The notes beneath the pieces were generated by a model. That model was not told where the DNA came from, did not search any database, and saw nothing but the letters and a program-made list of their open reading frames with translations. A DNA stretch of 64,000 nucleotides. It comes from Pleurodeles waltl (Eukaryota; Chordata; Amphibia; Caudata; Salamandridae). Made by a program: the position numbers and the translations under genes. Shown one piece after another: positions 44,530-57,809 of the stretch. The DNA lies in contig NC_090444.1 in NCBI RefSeq assembly GCF_031143425.1, positions 1,311,191,324-1,311,255,323 of the forward strand, read 5' to 3'. The number at the start of each line of letters is the position of its first letter. The stretch's first letter is position 1.

Positions 44530-45502
44530 GGGATCCCGATATTGCGTCCCATATGCTTTGTTTTGTTGGTATTTTATTTTTTTTAATGAAAAATGTAAGT
44601 GTATATTTAACCTTTAAACACCCTCGCTATTGCCGTTTTCCCATGGTTTTATCTCTCATTTCTGTAAGTCATTATCCCTGCTTCCCATCACAGCCATGTC
44701 TCACGGCAGTAGCCCTGTGAAGGCATTCCTCTCTTCACCCACCGCCCCAACTGCAGAATAACCCCCCATCACTCTCTCCTTTCCTCCTCTCTGTTCTCTC
44801 CACTCCCTGAAGCCCCCCCATCTGTACTTCCTATATTAATTACTTTTCCACAAATATTTATTTGCTTTCTCATTTAAACTCACTTACCTATTTGCTAAGT
44901 AGCTGACTTTTCCCCAACCCTACCAGCTCTTTCAATTTAAAACGTGCTCCGTTTAGTTTATGTGGGGATTTCTCTTACTTTTGATTGGGGAAAATATTTA
45001 TTTAAAACCCTACTGATGTGCGTTGGATGTTTTCAGCAGCTATTAAAATGCTATTACCATTTAGCACTCGTTAAAATATTTCTTCAAAAACGATCATTTT
45101 CTATCTAAAACAATGTTAATGGCCGTACATCATTGTTTTTGCACAAATGCATAATTGTGTGTATTATAACACCTCATCCACAGGTATAAAAACAGATTTG
45201 TGTTTTTTTTTATGACGTTGTGCTGCAAACAACTAAAAGTGTAGTACTTGAAACGTAATATAAAGCTCCCCATAATCCGTTCTCTGATCGTATTTTAAAT
45301 AGAAAAGGCTGTTTTGGCTGGGAATAAGATAGTTACTTATTAATAAGGGAAGAGCTCTTTAACAAGAAAGCCATTTTATAACTGACTAAATATGAAAAAT
45401 CTTGGTGTAGAGTCCATGAAGAAACTAACAAAGGGTTTGTGAAGGGCTGATAGAGTTGGGACATAGTAAGTGATCTGTACCAAAGGTTCAGTGTGTGCAG
45501 TG
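44530..45502. other. AT-rich noncoding sequence to the duplication junction
   Basis: No gene recognised. The last bases, GCAGTG at 45497-45502, match 57804-57809 and mark the end of unit 1. Confidence 0.5.
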
Positions 45503-45721
45503 TGGTGGGTCGTGATAGGGTGGGCGGTACATTGTCTGCCGCCTGGCTGTTGGCGGGGACCGCCGCGCTGTTTGTTTGTACTGCCGTGGCGGGCGGAGTG
45601 TTAATACGGCGGGCTGTGTTGGCGGTTCCCGCCAGGGTCAGAATTGCATATTTTAGACCGCCGGCCTGTTGGCGGCTTGGCCGCCGCTTTATCACCGTCC
45701 GCCAGGGTCAGAATGAGGGCC
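45503..45721. mobile_element. Harbinger 1 right-end fragment (duplicated)
   Basis: The last 219 bp of Harbinger 1, including the right inverted repeat, repeated by the duplication. It has no left end and no exon 1, so it is an inert solo terminus. Confidence 0.9.
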
Positions 45722-48158
45722 ATAGTGTTCTCCTCCAGACAGCCAAGCTGTACTCAGTAGCAAAGACTCTACTATGCACGCTCTTCGCCTTGTACAGAAG
45801 TCTTGGTGTAGAGTCAATGCCCTTGAGACAGCTAATCCCCATTAAGTGGGCTAGAACCTGCTACACATAACATTTGCTTCCAGACACCGAAGCCCTCTTA
45901 GGTAGCAAAGTGCCTGCTACACATACCCTTCACCTTGTGGAAAAGTCTTTGTGGACAGCCCACTCTTTTGAAACATCCAAGCCCTATTAAGTGAGCTAGA
46001 CCCCACTACGCACAGAATTCACCTCCAGACACTCAAGCCCTATTAGGTAGCAAAACAGCTATTACATATACTCTCCCCCTTGTGTAGAAGTCTTCAAGGA
46101 GAGCCCTCCTCCTTGAGACATTCACACCCTATTAAGTGGACTAGACCCTGCTGCACACAGAATTTACCTCCAGTCACCCAAGCCATATTAGTTGGCAAAA
46201 CACCAACTACACATACCCTTCACCTTGTGGAGATGTCATCACAGAGAGCCCAATCCCTTGTGACATCCAAGTCCCAATAAGACCCTTCTATGCACATCAT
46301 TCACATCCACACACCAAAGCCCTAATAGGTGGCAAAGTGCCTACTACACACATCCTTGCTCTTGTGAAAATGTCACCACTTAGAGCCCACTTCCATGAGA
46401 AATCAAAAAACATAAAGTTGGTTAAACCCAGCTACACCCGGAATTCACCTCCAGACATCCATGCCCTATTATGTGTCAGAGTGCCTATTCAACAACCTTT
46501 CGCCACGTACTGAAGTCTTCGTGTACAGCCTACTCCCTTGACATATATAAGCCCATTAAGTGGACTAGACCCAGCTAAACACAACTTTCACCTCCAGACA
46601 ACCAAGATCTATTAGGTGAAAAAGCACCTACCATGCAGCCTTCGCCTCAGAGAGAAGACATTGCAGAGAGCTCTTTTTCATGAGGAATCCAATCCCCATT
46701 AGGTGAACTAGGCCCTGCTGCGCACAGAATTCACCTCCAGAAATCCATGTCCTATTACATGGCAAAGGACCTACTATGCATACCCTTTGCCTTGTGGAGA
46801 AGTCATCACAGAAAGCCCACTCCCTTGAGACAATCCAAGTCCCATTAAGTGGAAAAGCCCCTGCTATGCACAGCATTTGCCTCCAGACACCAAAGCCCTA
46901 TTAGGTGGTAAAGTGCCTACCACCACACCCTTTTCCTTGTAGAGAAAGCTTTGCAGAAAGCTCACTCCCTTGAAACATCCAAGCCCCATTAAGTGGGATA
47001 GATGGTATGGACAGCCTTTGTCACCAGACATCCCAGCCCTATTAGGTGACAAAGCACCTACCATGTACACCCTTCACCTCATGGAGAAGTCTTTGCAGAG
47101 AGCCCACTCCCTTAAGACATCCAAGCTCCAGTAAGTGGACAATACCCTCCTACACACAGCGTACAGCTCCAGACACCAAAGCCATTTTAGGTGGCAAAGT
47201 ACATACTATGCACATCTTTCATCTTGTGGAGATGTTTTCATAGAGAGTCCAGTCCACTGAGACATCAAAACTCTATTAAGTGGACTATACCCTACTACAC
47301 AAAGTGTTAACCTTTAGCCACCCAAGCCCTATTAGGTGTCAGAGTGCTTACTGCTCACAACCTTCAACTCGGGGAGAAGTATTTGTGAATTGCCCACTAC
47401 CTTGAAACATCCAAGACCAATTAAGTGGACTAGATCCTGCTACTCACAAAATTCATCTCCAGACACCCTAGCTCTATTGCGTGACAAAGTGCCTACTACA
47501 CAATCCTTCACCTAGTAATGAATTCTTTGAGGAGAGCCAATGCCTTTGAGACATCCAAGCCCTGTTGAGAGGGCTAGCCCCTTCTATGGACAGTCCTTTC
47601 CTCCAGACATTCAAGCCCTATTACATGGCAAAGTGCCTACTTCACCCACCACTGACCTCGTAATAAATTCATCACAGGGAGCCCACTCCTTTGAGACATC
47701 CAAAATCAATTAAGTGGACTAGACCCTGCTAAGCACAGAATTCACCTCCAGGAATCCAAGCCTTATTATGTTGCAGAGTGCCTACTCCACAACCTTCGCC
47801 TCATACTGACGTTTTCATGTACAGCACACGTCCTTGAGACATACAAGCCCCATTAAGTGGACTAGACCCAGCTATGAACAGCTTTCGCCTCCAGACACCC
47901 CCCCCCTATTAGGTAACAAAGCATGCAACCTTCGCCCGCGAGAGAAGACATTGCAGAGAACTCGGTCCCTTGTGAAATCTACGTCCCATTATGTGGACTA
48001 GACCCTGCTGCACAAAGAATTCAACTCAAGAAATCTAAGCCCTTTTACGTGACAAAGCACCTACTATTCACACCCTTTACCTTGAGGGAAAGTCCTCACC
48101 AAGAGTCCACTCCCTTGAGTCATTTAAGCCCTATTCAAGGAACTAAACCCTGCTACTG
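45722..48158 (+). repeat. ~145-bp satellite array, second copy
   Basis: Matches 33414-35850 base for base except for scattered substitutions (for example G46638 and C46949). Confidence 0.88.
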
Positions 48159-49006
48159 GTTATTTTATAAATAGAAATATAAACTTTGTATCAAATCTGC
48201 ATTACAACAAGTAACAGAAACCTGATAGATTTTTGTATAAATTTCAGATAAATCTGTTGTTAAAAGTGCTTGAGTTTTAATTCAGCACATACCAGAATAC
48301 TTATCTTTTATTATTAAGAATAAACAGCTGTAGCAGACTATTATGATTTTGAAACAAGGACCCATGCATGACTATATAAAAATGTCTATTCCTAAATCAG
48401 TAAAAGCAGTTCAATTTATTTAAATATTTTTTTTGGGGGGGGGGGATTTTCAAAATATTTAGAGCTTCAACGCAAAGAAAACATGAGCATATGGACACTA
48501 TTCCCCCCAGTCAGCACAAATTTAAAGCATGTGTTACAACATGTAACCATGTGCTGGTATTCCAACATTAGATCTGTCTGCTTCTGGATGACTTGTTCCA
48601 TTGTCCCTTGGTCCAACTGAGGGTCATGCAGCAGATGTGGCTACCTTTTCCTCATCTTGTTGTTCCTGGAATTGGTGATTGGCCCAATCACAGTGCTAGA
48701 ATGCTTGGTCCTCATTTGTTTGCACATGCCTGATGTCCCGCTGGGTTCAGTTTACTATTGGCTGTGGGAGTCTTGTGAGAGTCCTCAAAGAATACTGTGA
48801 GAGTATACAATATTGTTATACCAAGGCACACCCAAAAAGTCCATTCCTTGTTGTTGTAGCGATCAAATTCCAGCTCAACGTGAGAATACGGTAGAGATTT
48901 TAATTCATCAAAATACATCTGAGAAGTAACAGTCGTCATGAGTCCAGAGCTACAACAGCCAACGTGTGTTTCGTCAACAAGACTTTTTCAAGGCCCAAGA
49001 CTAGAT
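48159..49006. other. Noncoding gap, second copy
   Basis: Copy of 35851-36698. The homopolymer tract reads T8 here (T9 in unit 1) and a later A run is one longer, so total length is kept. Confidence 0.5.
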
Positions 49007-49607
49007 ATAGGCCCTCATTACAACATTGTTAATTGTTAAGTAAAAGCTGCTTACTGCCGTGCAGAAGACCGCCAACACACCGCCGCGGCCGCGGAATTCC
49101 ACCACAGCTATTATGACCCACATCTTGGAATCCACCAAAAGTCAGACACCCACACAAGTCCGCCACACCAAAGGTCAGTGATAAACTGGCGATAACAAAA
49201 CCTCCACCGTCACACCAACAGAAATACGCCCACACAATCACGACACACGAATCCACGCGGCGGTCTTTCAACCGCGGTATTCCATTGGCGGTACACACCG
49301 CCGCGCTCAAAATACACACACATTTACAAAACACAGCCACATTGGATGATTCAAAATACACAAACCTGAGACACATACATACACCACTCCCACACAGCCA
49401 TTACAATATAAAACACACACCCACAAACCCCACGAAAAAAAATACAGAAAGAAGGCCAGAGAGAGACACCACCAGCAAGTACAACAGCATCCACAGGCAC
49501 ATAACACCATCACCCACACAACTTCCACGCACCTCACACAACACACCACTACATATCACCACACTTATCACCACACACTCCACCCCACACATCACCTACA
49601 CCACCCC

Positions 49608-51121
49608 ATGGCACGGCAAAGACACACCAGGTTCTCAGAGGAGGAGCTCAGGGTCATGGTGGAGGAAATCGTCCAAGTAGATCCACAGCTATTCGGATCA
49701 CAGGTGCAGCACACCTCAATTGCAAGGAAGATGGAGCTATGGTGAAGAACAGTGGACAGGGTCAACACCCAAGAAATCGGGAGGACATCAGGAAAAGGTG
49801 GAACGACCTACGCGGGAATGTGCGTTCCGTGGTCTCAAGACACCACCTGGTGGTTCAGCGGACTGGCGGCAGACCCCCACCTCCTCCCCCACAACTAACA
49901 ACATGGGAGGAGCAAGTCTTGGCGATTCTGCATCCTGAGGGCCTCGCAGGAGTAGCTGGAGGAATGGACTCTGGTAAGTCAAAGCTTTACTATTACATCC
50001 CCCACCCTACCTCCATGCTATCACATACCCCCACCCTCGCCCTCACCCCCATCACACCAACTCCTCACAAATGTACCAATATCACAAACCACCCATCCCA
50101 ACACCAAGCCCTGCATGCAACAACAAAGCATGGACACCCATCACTAAAGCATGCACACTGCACATAGCCATACACCCCTCTAAACCATCATCACACAAGC
50201 TCCCACACAGGAATGCCAGCACTGGGGTACACGGTCACCCACCCATTGCACACCGTGGCACACACAGATGCAATAATCATGCCTTTCCACCCCTGCAGGG
50301 CCCCTACCCAACGTCACCAGACAGGAGGGTCCAGACATGTCCACTCCACCCACAGAAGAGGCCCACAGTGATGAAAGCAGCTCTGTCCAACTGGATCTAG
50401 ATGACCAGCCCGGACCATTGGGGACCTCTGGACAGTTGGTTCCCCTCACACAGGCACAGGCCACCACAGACCTTCCCCCCTCTGGAAACACCAGCACAGC
50501 ACCCACCCAGCGGGCCCATACCTCCGTCCCCAGGTCACGTCAATCAGCTGTGTGTCCACCACTACAGGGAACCCAGGGTAACCCGCCACCCCAACAACAA
50601 CAGGGACCTGGGGGCAGTGGCAGTGGGCACACGGTCCAGGGGACGGAGGCCCAGGAACACAGGGGAACTGGGAGGGCTGCCGTGCGACAGGGGGCAGACA
50701 GGCCAAGGGAACCCACTCTCCACGAGGCCCTCTCCTCCATCATGGGAGCCTACCACCACTCTCAGGAGACGATGGCAACGGTACTGTCCAAGTTTCAGGA
50801 GACCCAGCGCATGCAGGAGGAACAGTATTTGGCTTCAGGGAGGAACTCAGAACCATCAGCTCCACCCTGGGCACCATCGTAGGGGTGCTGAAGGAAGTAC
50901 TCAACACCAGGAGGGACACTGTGGCACTCCAAGGGGCCCCTGACACTAGCATGGACGATAAACTGCCCACCAACTCCGCTGGCGCTAGTGGACAGGACGC
51001 CCTGCCACAGGACCACCACACCACCACCCCACCCCCTGCAGACGGAGAACCACCCCGCAAACGGTCCCTGAGATCCAGGAACAAGACAGAAAACGATGCC
51101 AAGACCCTCGCCAAGAAATGA
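49608..51121 (+). pseudogene. Myb/SANT pseudogene, second copy
   Basis: Copy of 37300-38813 with the same TGA (49743-49745) and the same frame changes. Only one or two substitutions were noticed, for example T50436. Confidence 0.85.
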
Positions 51122-51600
51122 GACCACCCTGATTGTCATCCTACTGTCCCACTTTGTCACCCTGTCCATAATTAAACTGCCCCAGCTCCACTTCCTATGC
51201 CCACATGGGCAATGCACCTGTGAGACTAATAGACTGGACTCTGCCATGGACACTCCTCCACCATCACCCCTCACCATTTAACTTCCCCCTCCAATATTTT
51301 GCATTTAAATAAACACACCTAAAGCACAAAATGATCTGGAGTCTGTCTGTGATTTCGAAATAATGTATTTGCAATTACAGTGACAAAATGTTTTTGAAAT
51401 AGTCATGTCAACATACCTATGTCACACAGCTCTGGTCCATGAGTAAATTAAGCAGATGACACACAGTGGGACCCACATCTGTGAAACCGTAAGGGAAAGT
51501 GACAACTCAGTGACCATACTCTGGGTGAAAACGACAGACAGGATAGAGGTAGTAGTGTAAAAGTACATGTAGTAGGCAGGATTGTATTGTCACCTGTGTT

Positions 51601-51963
51601 TCACTGGAAATATTGCTGGATCACTGAGTCCCTGTTCTGCATGTCTTCTTCCTCTGCTTCATCCTCATCACTGTCCACAGGCTCCACACCTGCCACAACA
51701 CCGCCATCTGGACCATCCTCCTGCAGAAAAGGCACCTGTCGTCGCAAAGCTTAGTTGTGAAGCATACAGCAGGCCACGATGATCTGGCACACCTTCTTTG
51801 GTGAGTAGAATAGGGATCCACCTGTCATGTGGAGGCACCTGAACCTGGCCTTCAGGAGGCCGAAGGTCCGCTCGATCACCCTCCTAGTTCGCCCATGGGC
51901 CTCACTGTAGCGTTCCTCTGCCCTGGTCCTGGGATTCCTCACTGGGGTCAGTAGCCATGACAG
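51601..51963 (-). pseudogene. Transposase C-terminal fragment, second copy
   Basis: Copy of 39293-39655 with the TAA at 51751-51753 and the same deletion joint. Confidence 0.85.
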
Positions 51964-52328
51964 CACAGCCAGTCCCCCCCCATGAAGCATCAGAAGTTGG
52001 CCAGTGCCCGGCGGGAGAGGGGGAAGACTCCAGCCGCTACTGCCGCTCCCAGGGGTCCCAGTGGGAGTGTGGAGTCAGCTGTTACACCTCCCAAGGTGGG
52101 GATGGGCCACAAGAAACCCGTCAAGTCTGGGAAGAGCTGCACAGCGGAGAAGAACCCCATCATCCGCGCTGCCCAGGAGGCCACTGCCAGCCCCAGCCCA
52201 GCTGCCTAGGAGGGCCCGCCAGCCCCAGCCCAGCTGCCCAGGAGGGCCCCGCCAGCCCCAGCCCAGTTGCCCAGGTGGGCCCCGCCAGCCCCAGCCCAGC
52301 TGCCCAGGAGGCCACCGCCTGACCCAGT
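51964..52328 (+). pseudogene. C-terminal remnant of the second Myb protein, second copy
   Basis: Copy of 39656-40020; basic and Ala/Pro-rich, without a Myb domain. Confidence 0.45.
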
Positions 52329-54588
52329 CCAGTTGCCCAGGAGGCCACCGCCAGCCCCAGCCCAGCTGGCCAGGAGGGCCCCGCCAGCCCCAGCCCAGTT
52401 GCCCAGGAGGGCCCCGCCAGCCTCAGCCCAGCTGCCCAGGAGGCCACCGCCAGCCCCAGCCCAGCTGCCCAGGAGGCCACCGCCAGCCCCAGCCCAGCTA
52501 CCCAGGAGGCCACCGCCAGCACAAGCCCCGCTGGGCCATGAAGGACCGCCAGCACAAGCCCCGCTGGGCCATGAAGGACCGCCAGCACAAGCCCCGCTGG
52601 GCCATGAAGGACCGCCAGCACAAGCCCCGCAGGGCCATGAAGGACCGCCAGCACAAGCACCGCTGGGCCATGAAGGACCGCCAGCACAGGCACCGCTGGG
52701 CCGAGCTCCGCCAAATCAAGCACCGCTGAACAGGGCACCGCCAAATCAAGCACCGCTGAACAGGTCACTGCCAAATCAAGCACCGCTAAACAGGGCACCG
52801 CCAAATCAAGCACCGCTGAACAGGGCACCGCCAAATCAAGCACCGCTGAACAGGGCACCACCAACTCAAGCACCGCTGAACAGGGCACCACCAACTCAAG
52901 CACCGCTGAACAGGTCACCGCCATCTCAAGCACCGCTAGCCCATGAGTGGCAGGGGCACTGACGCAACTGGGTCCGTCACGGGGTGAGTGATGCACTCTG
53001 GGCACCAGTTCCCCTCCAGAACCAGTGGAGAGATCCATCCACTACCTCTGTCCTTCACAGGATGAAGCACTCTGGGCACCAGTCCCCCTCCAGAACCAGT
53101 GGAGACTGTCATCCACTACCTCTGTCCTTCACAGGATGAAGCACTCTGGGCACCAGTCCCCCTCCAGAACCAGTGGAGAGATCCATCCACTACCTCTGTC
53201 CTTCACAGGATGAAGCACTCTGGTCACCAGTTCAACTCCAGAACCAGTGGAGAGATCCATCCACTACCTCTGTCCTTCACAGGATGAAGCACTCTGGGCA
53301 CCAGTCCCCCTCCAGAACCAGTGGAGACTGTCATTCACTACCTCTGTACTTCACAGGATGAAGCACTCTGGGCACCAGTCCTCCTCCAGAACCAGTGGAG
53401 AGATCCATCCACTACCTCTGTCCTTAACAGGATGAAGCACTCTGGGCACCAGTCCCTCTTCAGAACCAGTGGAGACTGTCATCCACTACCTCTGTCCTTC
53501 ACAGGATGAAGCACTCTGCGCACCAGTCCCCCTCCAGAACCAGTGGAGAGATCCATCAACTATCTCTTTCCTTCACAGGATGAAGCACTCTGGGCACCAG
53601 TCCCCCTCCAGAACCAGTGGAGACTGTTATCCACTTGAGAGACTGTGTCTTTGCACTCCCCAGGATATGGCAGTGGGCAACCCACCCACTGTAGAGACTT
53701 GTGAGACTGTGGCTTTGCACTCCCCAGGATTGAACAGTGGGCAACCCACCCACTGTAGAGACTTGAGAGACTGTGGCTTTGCACTCCCCAGGATTGAACA
53801 GTGGGCAAACCACCCACTGGAGAGACTTGAGAGACTGTGGCTTTGCACTCCCCAGGATTGAACAGTGGGCAACCCACCCACTGTAGAGACTTGAGAGACT
53901 GTGGCTTTGCACTCCCCAGGATAATGCAGTGGGCAACCCACCCACTGGAGAGACTTGAGAGACTGTGGCTTTGCACTCCCCAGGATATGGCAGTGGGCAA
54001 TCAACTCACTGTAGAGACTTGAGAGACTGTGGCTTTGCACTCCCCAGGATAATGCAGTGGGCAAACCACCCACTGTAGAGACTTGAGAGACTATGGCTTT
54101 GCACTCCCCAGGATTGAACAGTGGGCATTGAGCCCCCTCGTGGATCTGGCATCGTGCACTCATCCGGCTGAGGTGCCCCACCTTTCCTTCCCCCTGAGGT
54201 GCCTGTTGTATTTCTATCTGATGCCCCTGCGGTGTTCTCTCTGTTTTGATCGGGTATCTAGTGTGGGCCTCGCCCATGCATATTGGGCCCAGTCGTCCAC
54301 AGACTATAAATGGTGCAATACCTGGACTTGTATTATTGGTGTATATATTTGTTTATAGTGTATATATATTTTTGAGTATTGGATTTTAATATATTACAAT
54401 GGTTACACTCATTTTCTTTTGTCTTTGCATTCTTCCAGGGGGTTTGGGGGGTGGAACTGTAATGTATCAACATGTATTAGTGTGTGTGTTGTAGTGGGTG
54501 AGGGTGGGGGTGGGGGTGTTGCGTGTGTGTGTCCCTGCTTTTTGTCTCCCCCCTCCCCTCTCCCCTGTGTCGTAGATGCATCACTCAC

Positions 54589-54671
54589 CGTGGTCTTCGC
54601 CGCCGGCGTTCGTGCTCCTGGTAGAGGAGCAGGAAGACTATCGCAGGTAGAAATTGGAGTTCCGGTTCCAT
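54589..54671 (-). pseudogene. Transposase exon 1, second copy
   Basis: Copy of 42281-42363; the 83-bp exon remains open with its donor. Confidence 0.7.
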
Positions 54672-56108
54672 GGTGTCCTCGTTCCTCGTGGGGTGTGTAG
54701 AGGTGAGCGTTTTCCCTTCAGAATTTCTGTTTCCGCCGTGTTTTTATCCACGGTGAATCCGCCCCGGAAAAGGTGGCGGATTGGCCTGTAATAATAGTGT
54801 GGGCGGTACATTGTCTCCCGTCTGTCTGTTGGCGGTGACCGCCGAGCTGTTTGTTTGTACTGCCGTGGCGGTCGGAGTGTTAAAGTGGCTGTCTTTGTTG
54901 ACGGTTTCCGTCACGGTCGTAATTGCAATTTTTTTTACCGCCGGCCTGTTGGCGGTCTTACCGCCGCTTTAACACCGTCCGCCAGGGTTGTATTGACCCC
55001 CATAGTCCGAAATCCCCAAAATTTCTTGCGGGTACAGAATTTCCTGAACGAATCAAGATCTAGAAATGGGATTGTCAAATCCACATAGAATATGTGATAT
55101 AACCAATAAGCATGGCCATGATAAGCCGTTTGGTGATCCAGACCTAATTGCCCACAATACTTTGTGTGAAACCTTTGCCAGGAAAGGCTTTGTGTTCTGG
55201 TCCCAGAGAGCAGGAGCTCTCACCCTAGGGATGTGGAATGATGGCTGGTGGTAGCAGGCTGGTTTGGACTAGCCAGCAACTGTGGCAGGGTGGTGTGGGT
55301 TTTTCAGGGGCACCTCTAAGGTGGCTTCTGGGTACATGATACCAGCATGATAGCACTGGTACCAGTGAGGATTAATTATTCTGAGTTGTTTGATAACAAC
55401 CAACCCAGGGTTCAGAGTAGCCATCATGTAGCTGGGTAACTAGTAATGACCAGTGTCCAGCACACATACTCGCTATGGCTCCCTGTACACTTACCATGCC
55501 TTAAGGTTTTGTAAAGACACAGTAGCAACATATTTGCTCATGCAAACATAAGCCTCGCATGTATTATAATGCACCCTGCCAGAGGGGTGACTTACCTATA
55601 GTGCATGCAGTGTTAGTGGACAGGACACTCTTGGTGAGGGCCATGTCAAGTTAGTAACTTTTAAATGCACCAGGTCATGCACTTGCATTGGCAGTCTGCA
55701 TGAGGCTGGTGTAGGGATCTCTCAAAGTGGCATAATTGGTGCTGCAGCACCATGGAACCTTCTTCAGTACCTAGGCCCAAGGTGCCAGCGGTATCCTTTA
55801 TTAGGGACTTACAAAGGTGGGTGAAATGCCAAACATAGTACAGTTTTGGGGAAAGAGATCAGGCCCTCGGAACCTGTTTAGCAGTGACCCAGGGCACTTA
55901 CAGTTCGAAACTACATCATTTTCCAGACAAAAAGTGATAGGGCTAACCATGGAAAAAGAGGCCTCTCTCACAGTGTGGACAACTCTTAAGGAAAGAGCAC
56001 TCCCTCCACACATGCAAGTCCTATTAGGAGATGAAACATATTACAAAAGCTTACACTCATTAGAAGTGCAAAATCTATAGTAAATCTGCTCTAGATGTAG
56101 CTCACTTG

Positions 56109-56293
56109 GGGCCAGATGTATCATATTTTTGAATAGTTTGTGATTTTCTGCAATTCGCAATTAAGCAATCGCTATCTGAAAGAATGAAACTCCAGGACTT
56201 TCCTTTAACATTTCCGAATGGCTTGCAAATTGACCTACCTCATTAAAATTTATGAGGTAGGTCGCAATTTGCGACCCATTAGGAAATGTGATG
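56109..56293. repeat. Fold-back MITE-like element, second copy
   Basis: Copy of 43801-43985 with the same 12-bp hairpin. Confidence 0.5.
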
Positions 56294-56360
56294 ATGGCCA
56301 GCTGAGCTCAGCAGACCACAACATCTGTGACTGCTTTTAAATAAAGCAATCTTTCTTTTT

Positions 56361-56837
56361 AGGGTCGAGCCTGCGTCGCATGCGCTTGCTCATGCGTTTC
56401 ACTCACAAGAGGCTTTAGTAGTTAGAAAAGGGCTCGGAGCCCCATCCATGTCACGTCAGTGTCTTTCATTGGTTTGTGGGCTTGCCTGTTAAAATCTGCT
56501 TGTTTTTATTAGTGGAAGGCATGCATACATCATGCCTTTTCCAGTGGTTAGCCCTCCTCGAGCGCAGCGACCAAGTACTGAAAACATGCAAGGCTCGCTG
56601 TTTTCCTTCTGGTTTGTGGACTACTTTTTATCTTTTTTCGCAGCGCAATCTCGCTTGGCAGAAGTCGAGCGCTTTCCATGACATCGACCCTGTTACATAG
56701 ATAATTGCACTTTTGCCGATAGGTTTCACTACGAGTGAACTGTAGCAGCACGATCGCACTCTTTTTTTCCATTTAATGTGGCAAGAAAAGTCCGGTTGGG
56801 AGTTTACAACTGCTAATAGCTCTAACTCTGAGAAATG
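56361..56837 (+). repeat. Interspersed repeat family A, copy 2
   Basis: Copy of 44053-44529 made by the tandem duplication. Confidence 0.65.
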
Positions 56838-57809
56838 GGGATCCCGATATTGCGTCCCATATGCTTTGTTTTGTTGGTATTTTATTTTTTTTAATGAAAA
56901 ATGTAAGTGTATATTTAACCTTTAAACACCCTCGCTATTGCCGTTTTCCCATGGTTTTATCTCTCATTTCTGTAAGTCATTATCCCTGCTTCCCATCACA
57001 GCTATGTCTCACGGCAGTAGCCCTGTGAAGGCATTCCTCTCTTCACCCACCGCCCCAACTGCAGAATAACCCCCCATCACTCTCTCCTTTCCTCCTCTCT
57101 GTTCTCTCCACTCCCTGAAGCCCCCCCATCTGTACTTCCTATATTAATTACTTTTCCACAAATATTTATTTGCTTTCTCATTTAAACTCACTTACCTATT
57201 TGCTAAGTAGCTGACTTTTCCCCAACCCTACCAGCTCTTTCAATTTAAAACGTGCTCCGTTTAGTTTATGTGGGGATTTCTCTTACTTTTGATTGGGGAA
57301 AATATTTATTTAAAACCCTACTGATGTGCGTTGGATGTTTTCAGCAGCTATTAAAATGCTATTACCATTTAGCACTCGTTCCGATATTTCTTCAAAAACT
57401 ATCATTTTCTATCTAAAACAATGTTAATGGCCGTACATCATTGTTTTTGCACAAATGCATAATTGTGTGTATTATAACACCTCATCCACAGGTATAAAAA
57501 CAGATTTGTGTTTTTTTTTATGACGTTGTGCTGCAAACAACTAAAAGTGTAGTACTTGAAACGTAATATAAAGCTCCCCATAATCCGTTCTCTGATCGTA
57601 TTTTAAATAGAAAAGGCTGTTTTGGCTGGGAATAAGATAGTTACTTATTAATAAGGGAAGAGCTCTTTAACAAGAAAGCCATTTTATAACTGACTAAATA
57701 TGAAAAATCTTGGTGTAGAGTCCATGAAGAAACTAACAAAGGGTTTGTGAAGGGCTGATAGAGTTGGGACATAGTAAGTGATCTGTACCAAAGGTTCAGT
57801 GTGGCAGTG

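Larger units (their letters stand above)
33195..45502 (+). repeat. Tandem duplication, unit 1 (12.3 kb)
   Basis: A 12,308-bp block repeated head to tail at 45503-57809. The offset of 12,308 is constant from one end to the other apart from compensating homopolymer indels. The left breakpoint lies within the right end of Harbinger 1, 218 bp from its terminus. The right breakpoint is in unique sequence. I saw only about a dozen or two differences, such as T34330/G46638, A34641/C46949, C38128/T50436, C41255/T53563, G41273/T53581 and A43513/G55821. Confidence 0.93.
49010..55001. mobile_element. Harbinger 2, second copy
   Basis: Copy of 36702-42693 with the same termini, ATA flanks, deletion joint (near 51963) and disabling lesions. 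It arose by segmental duplication and not by transposition, since the flanks are duplicated too. Its arrays lie at about 52188-52708 (33 bp), 52708-52943 (30 bp), 52998-53633 (74 bp) and 53638-54133 (64 bp). Confidence 0.9.
45503..57809 (+). repeat. Tandem duplication, unit 2 (12.3 kb)
   Basis: Near-identical second copy of 33195-45502. It joins directly: ...GCAGTG (end of unit 1) then TGGTGGGTCGTG (start of unit 2), with no target duplication or filler beyond a one-base difference. Contents: truncated Harbinger 1 right end, satellite, Harbinger 2 and flanking sequence. Confidence 0.93.

Noticed and set aside
33195..57809. The 12.3-kb repeats as paired LTRs of a giant element
   Set aside because: The units abut directly, contain complete elements with their own target duplications, and start within a Harbinger terminus.
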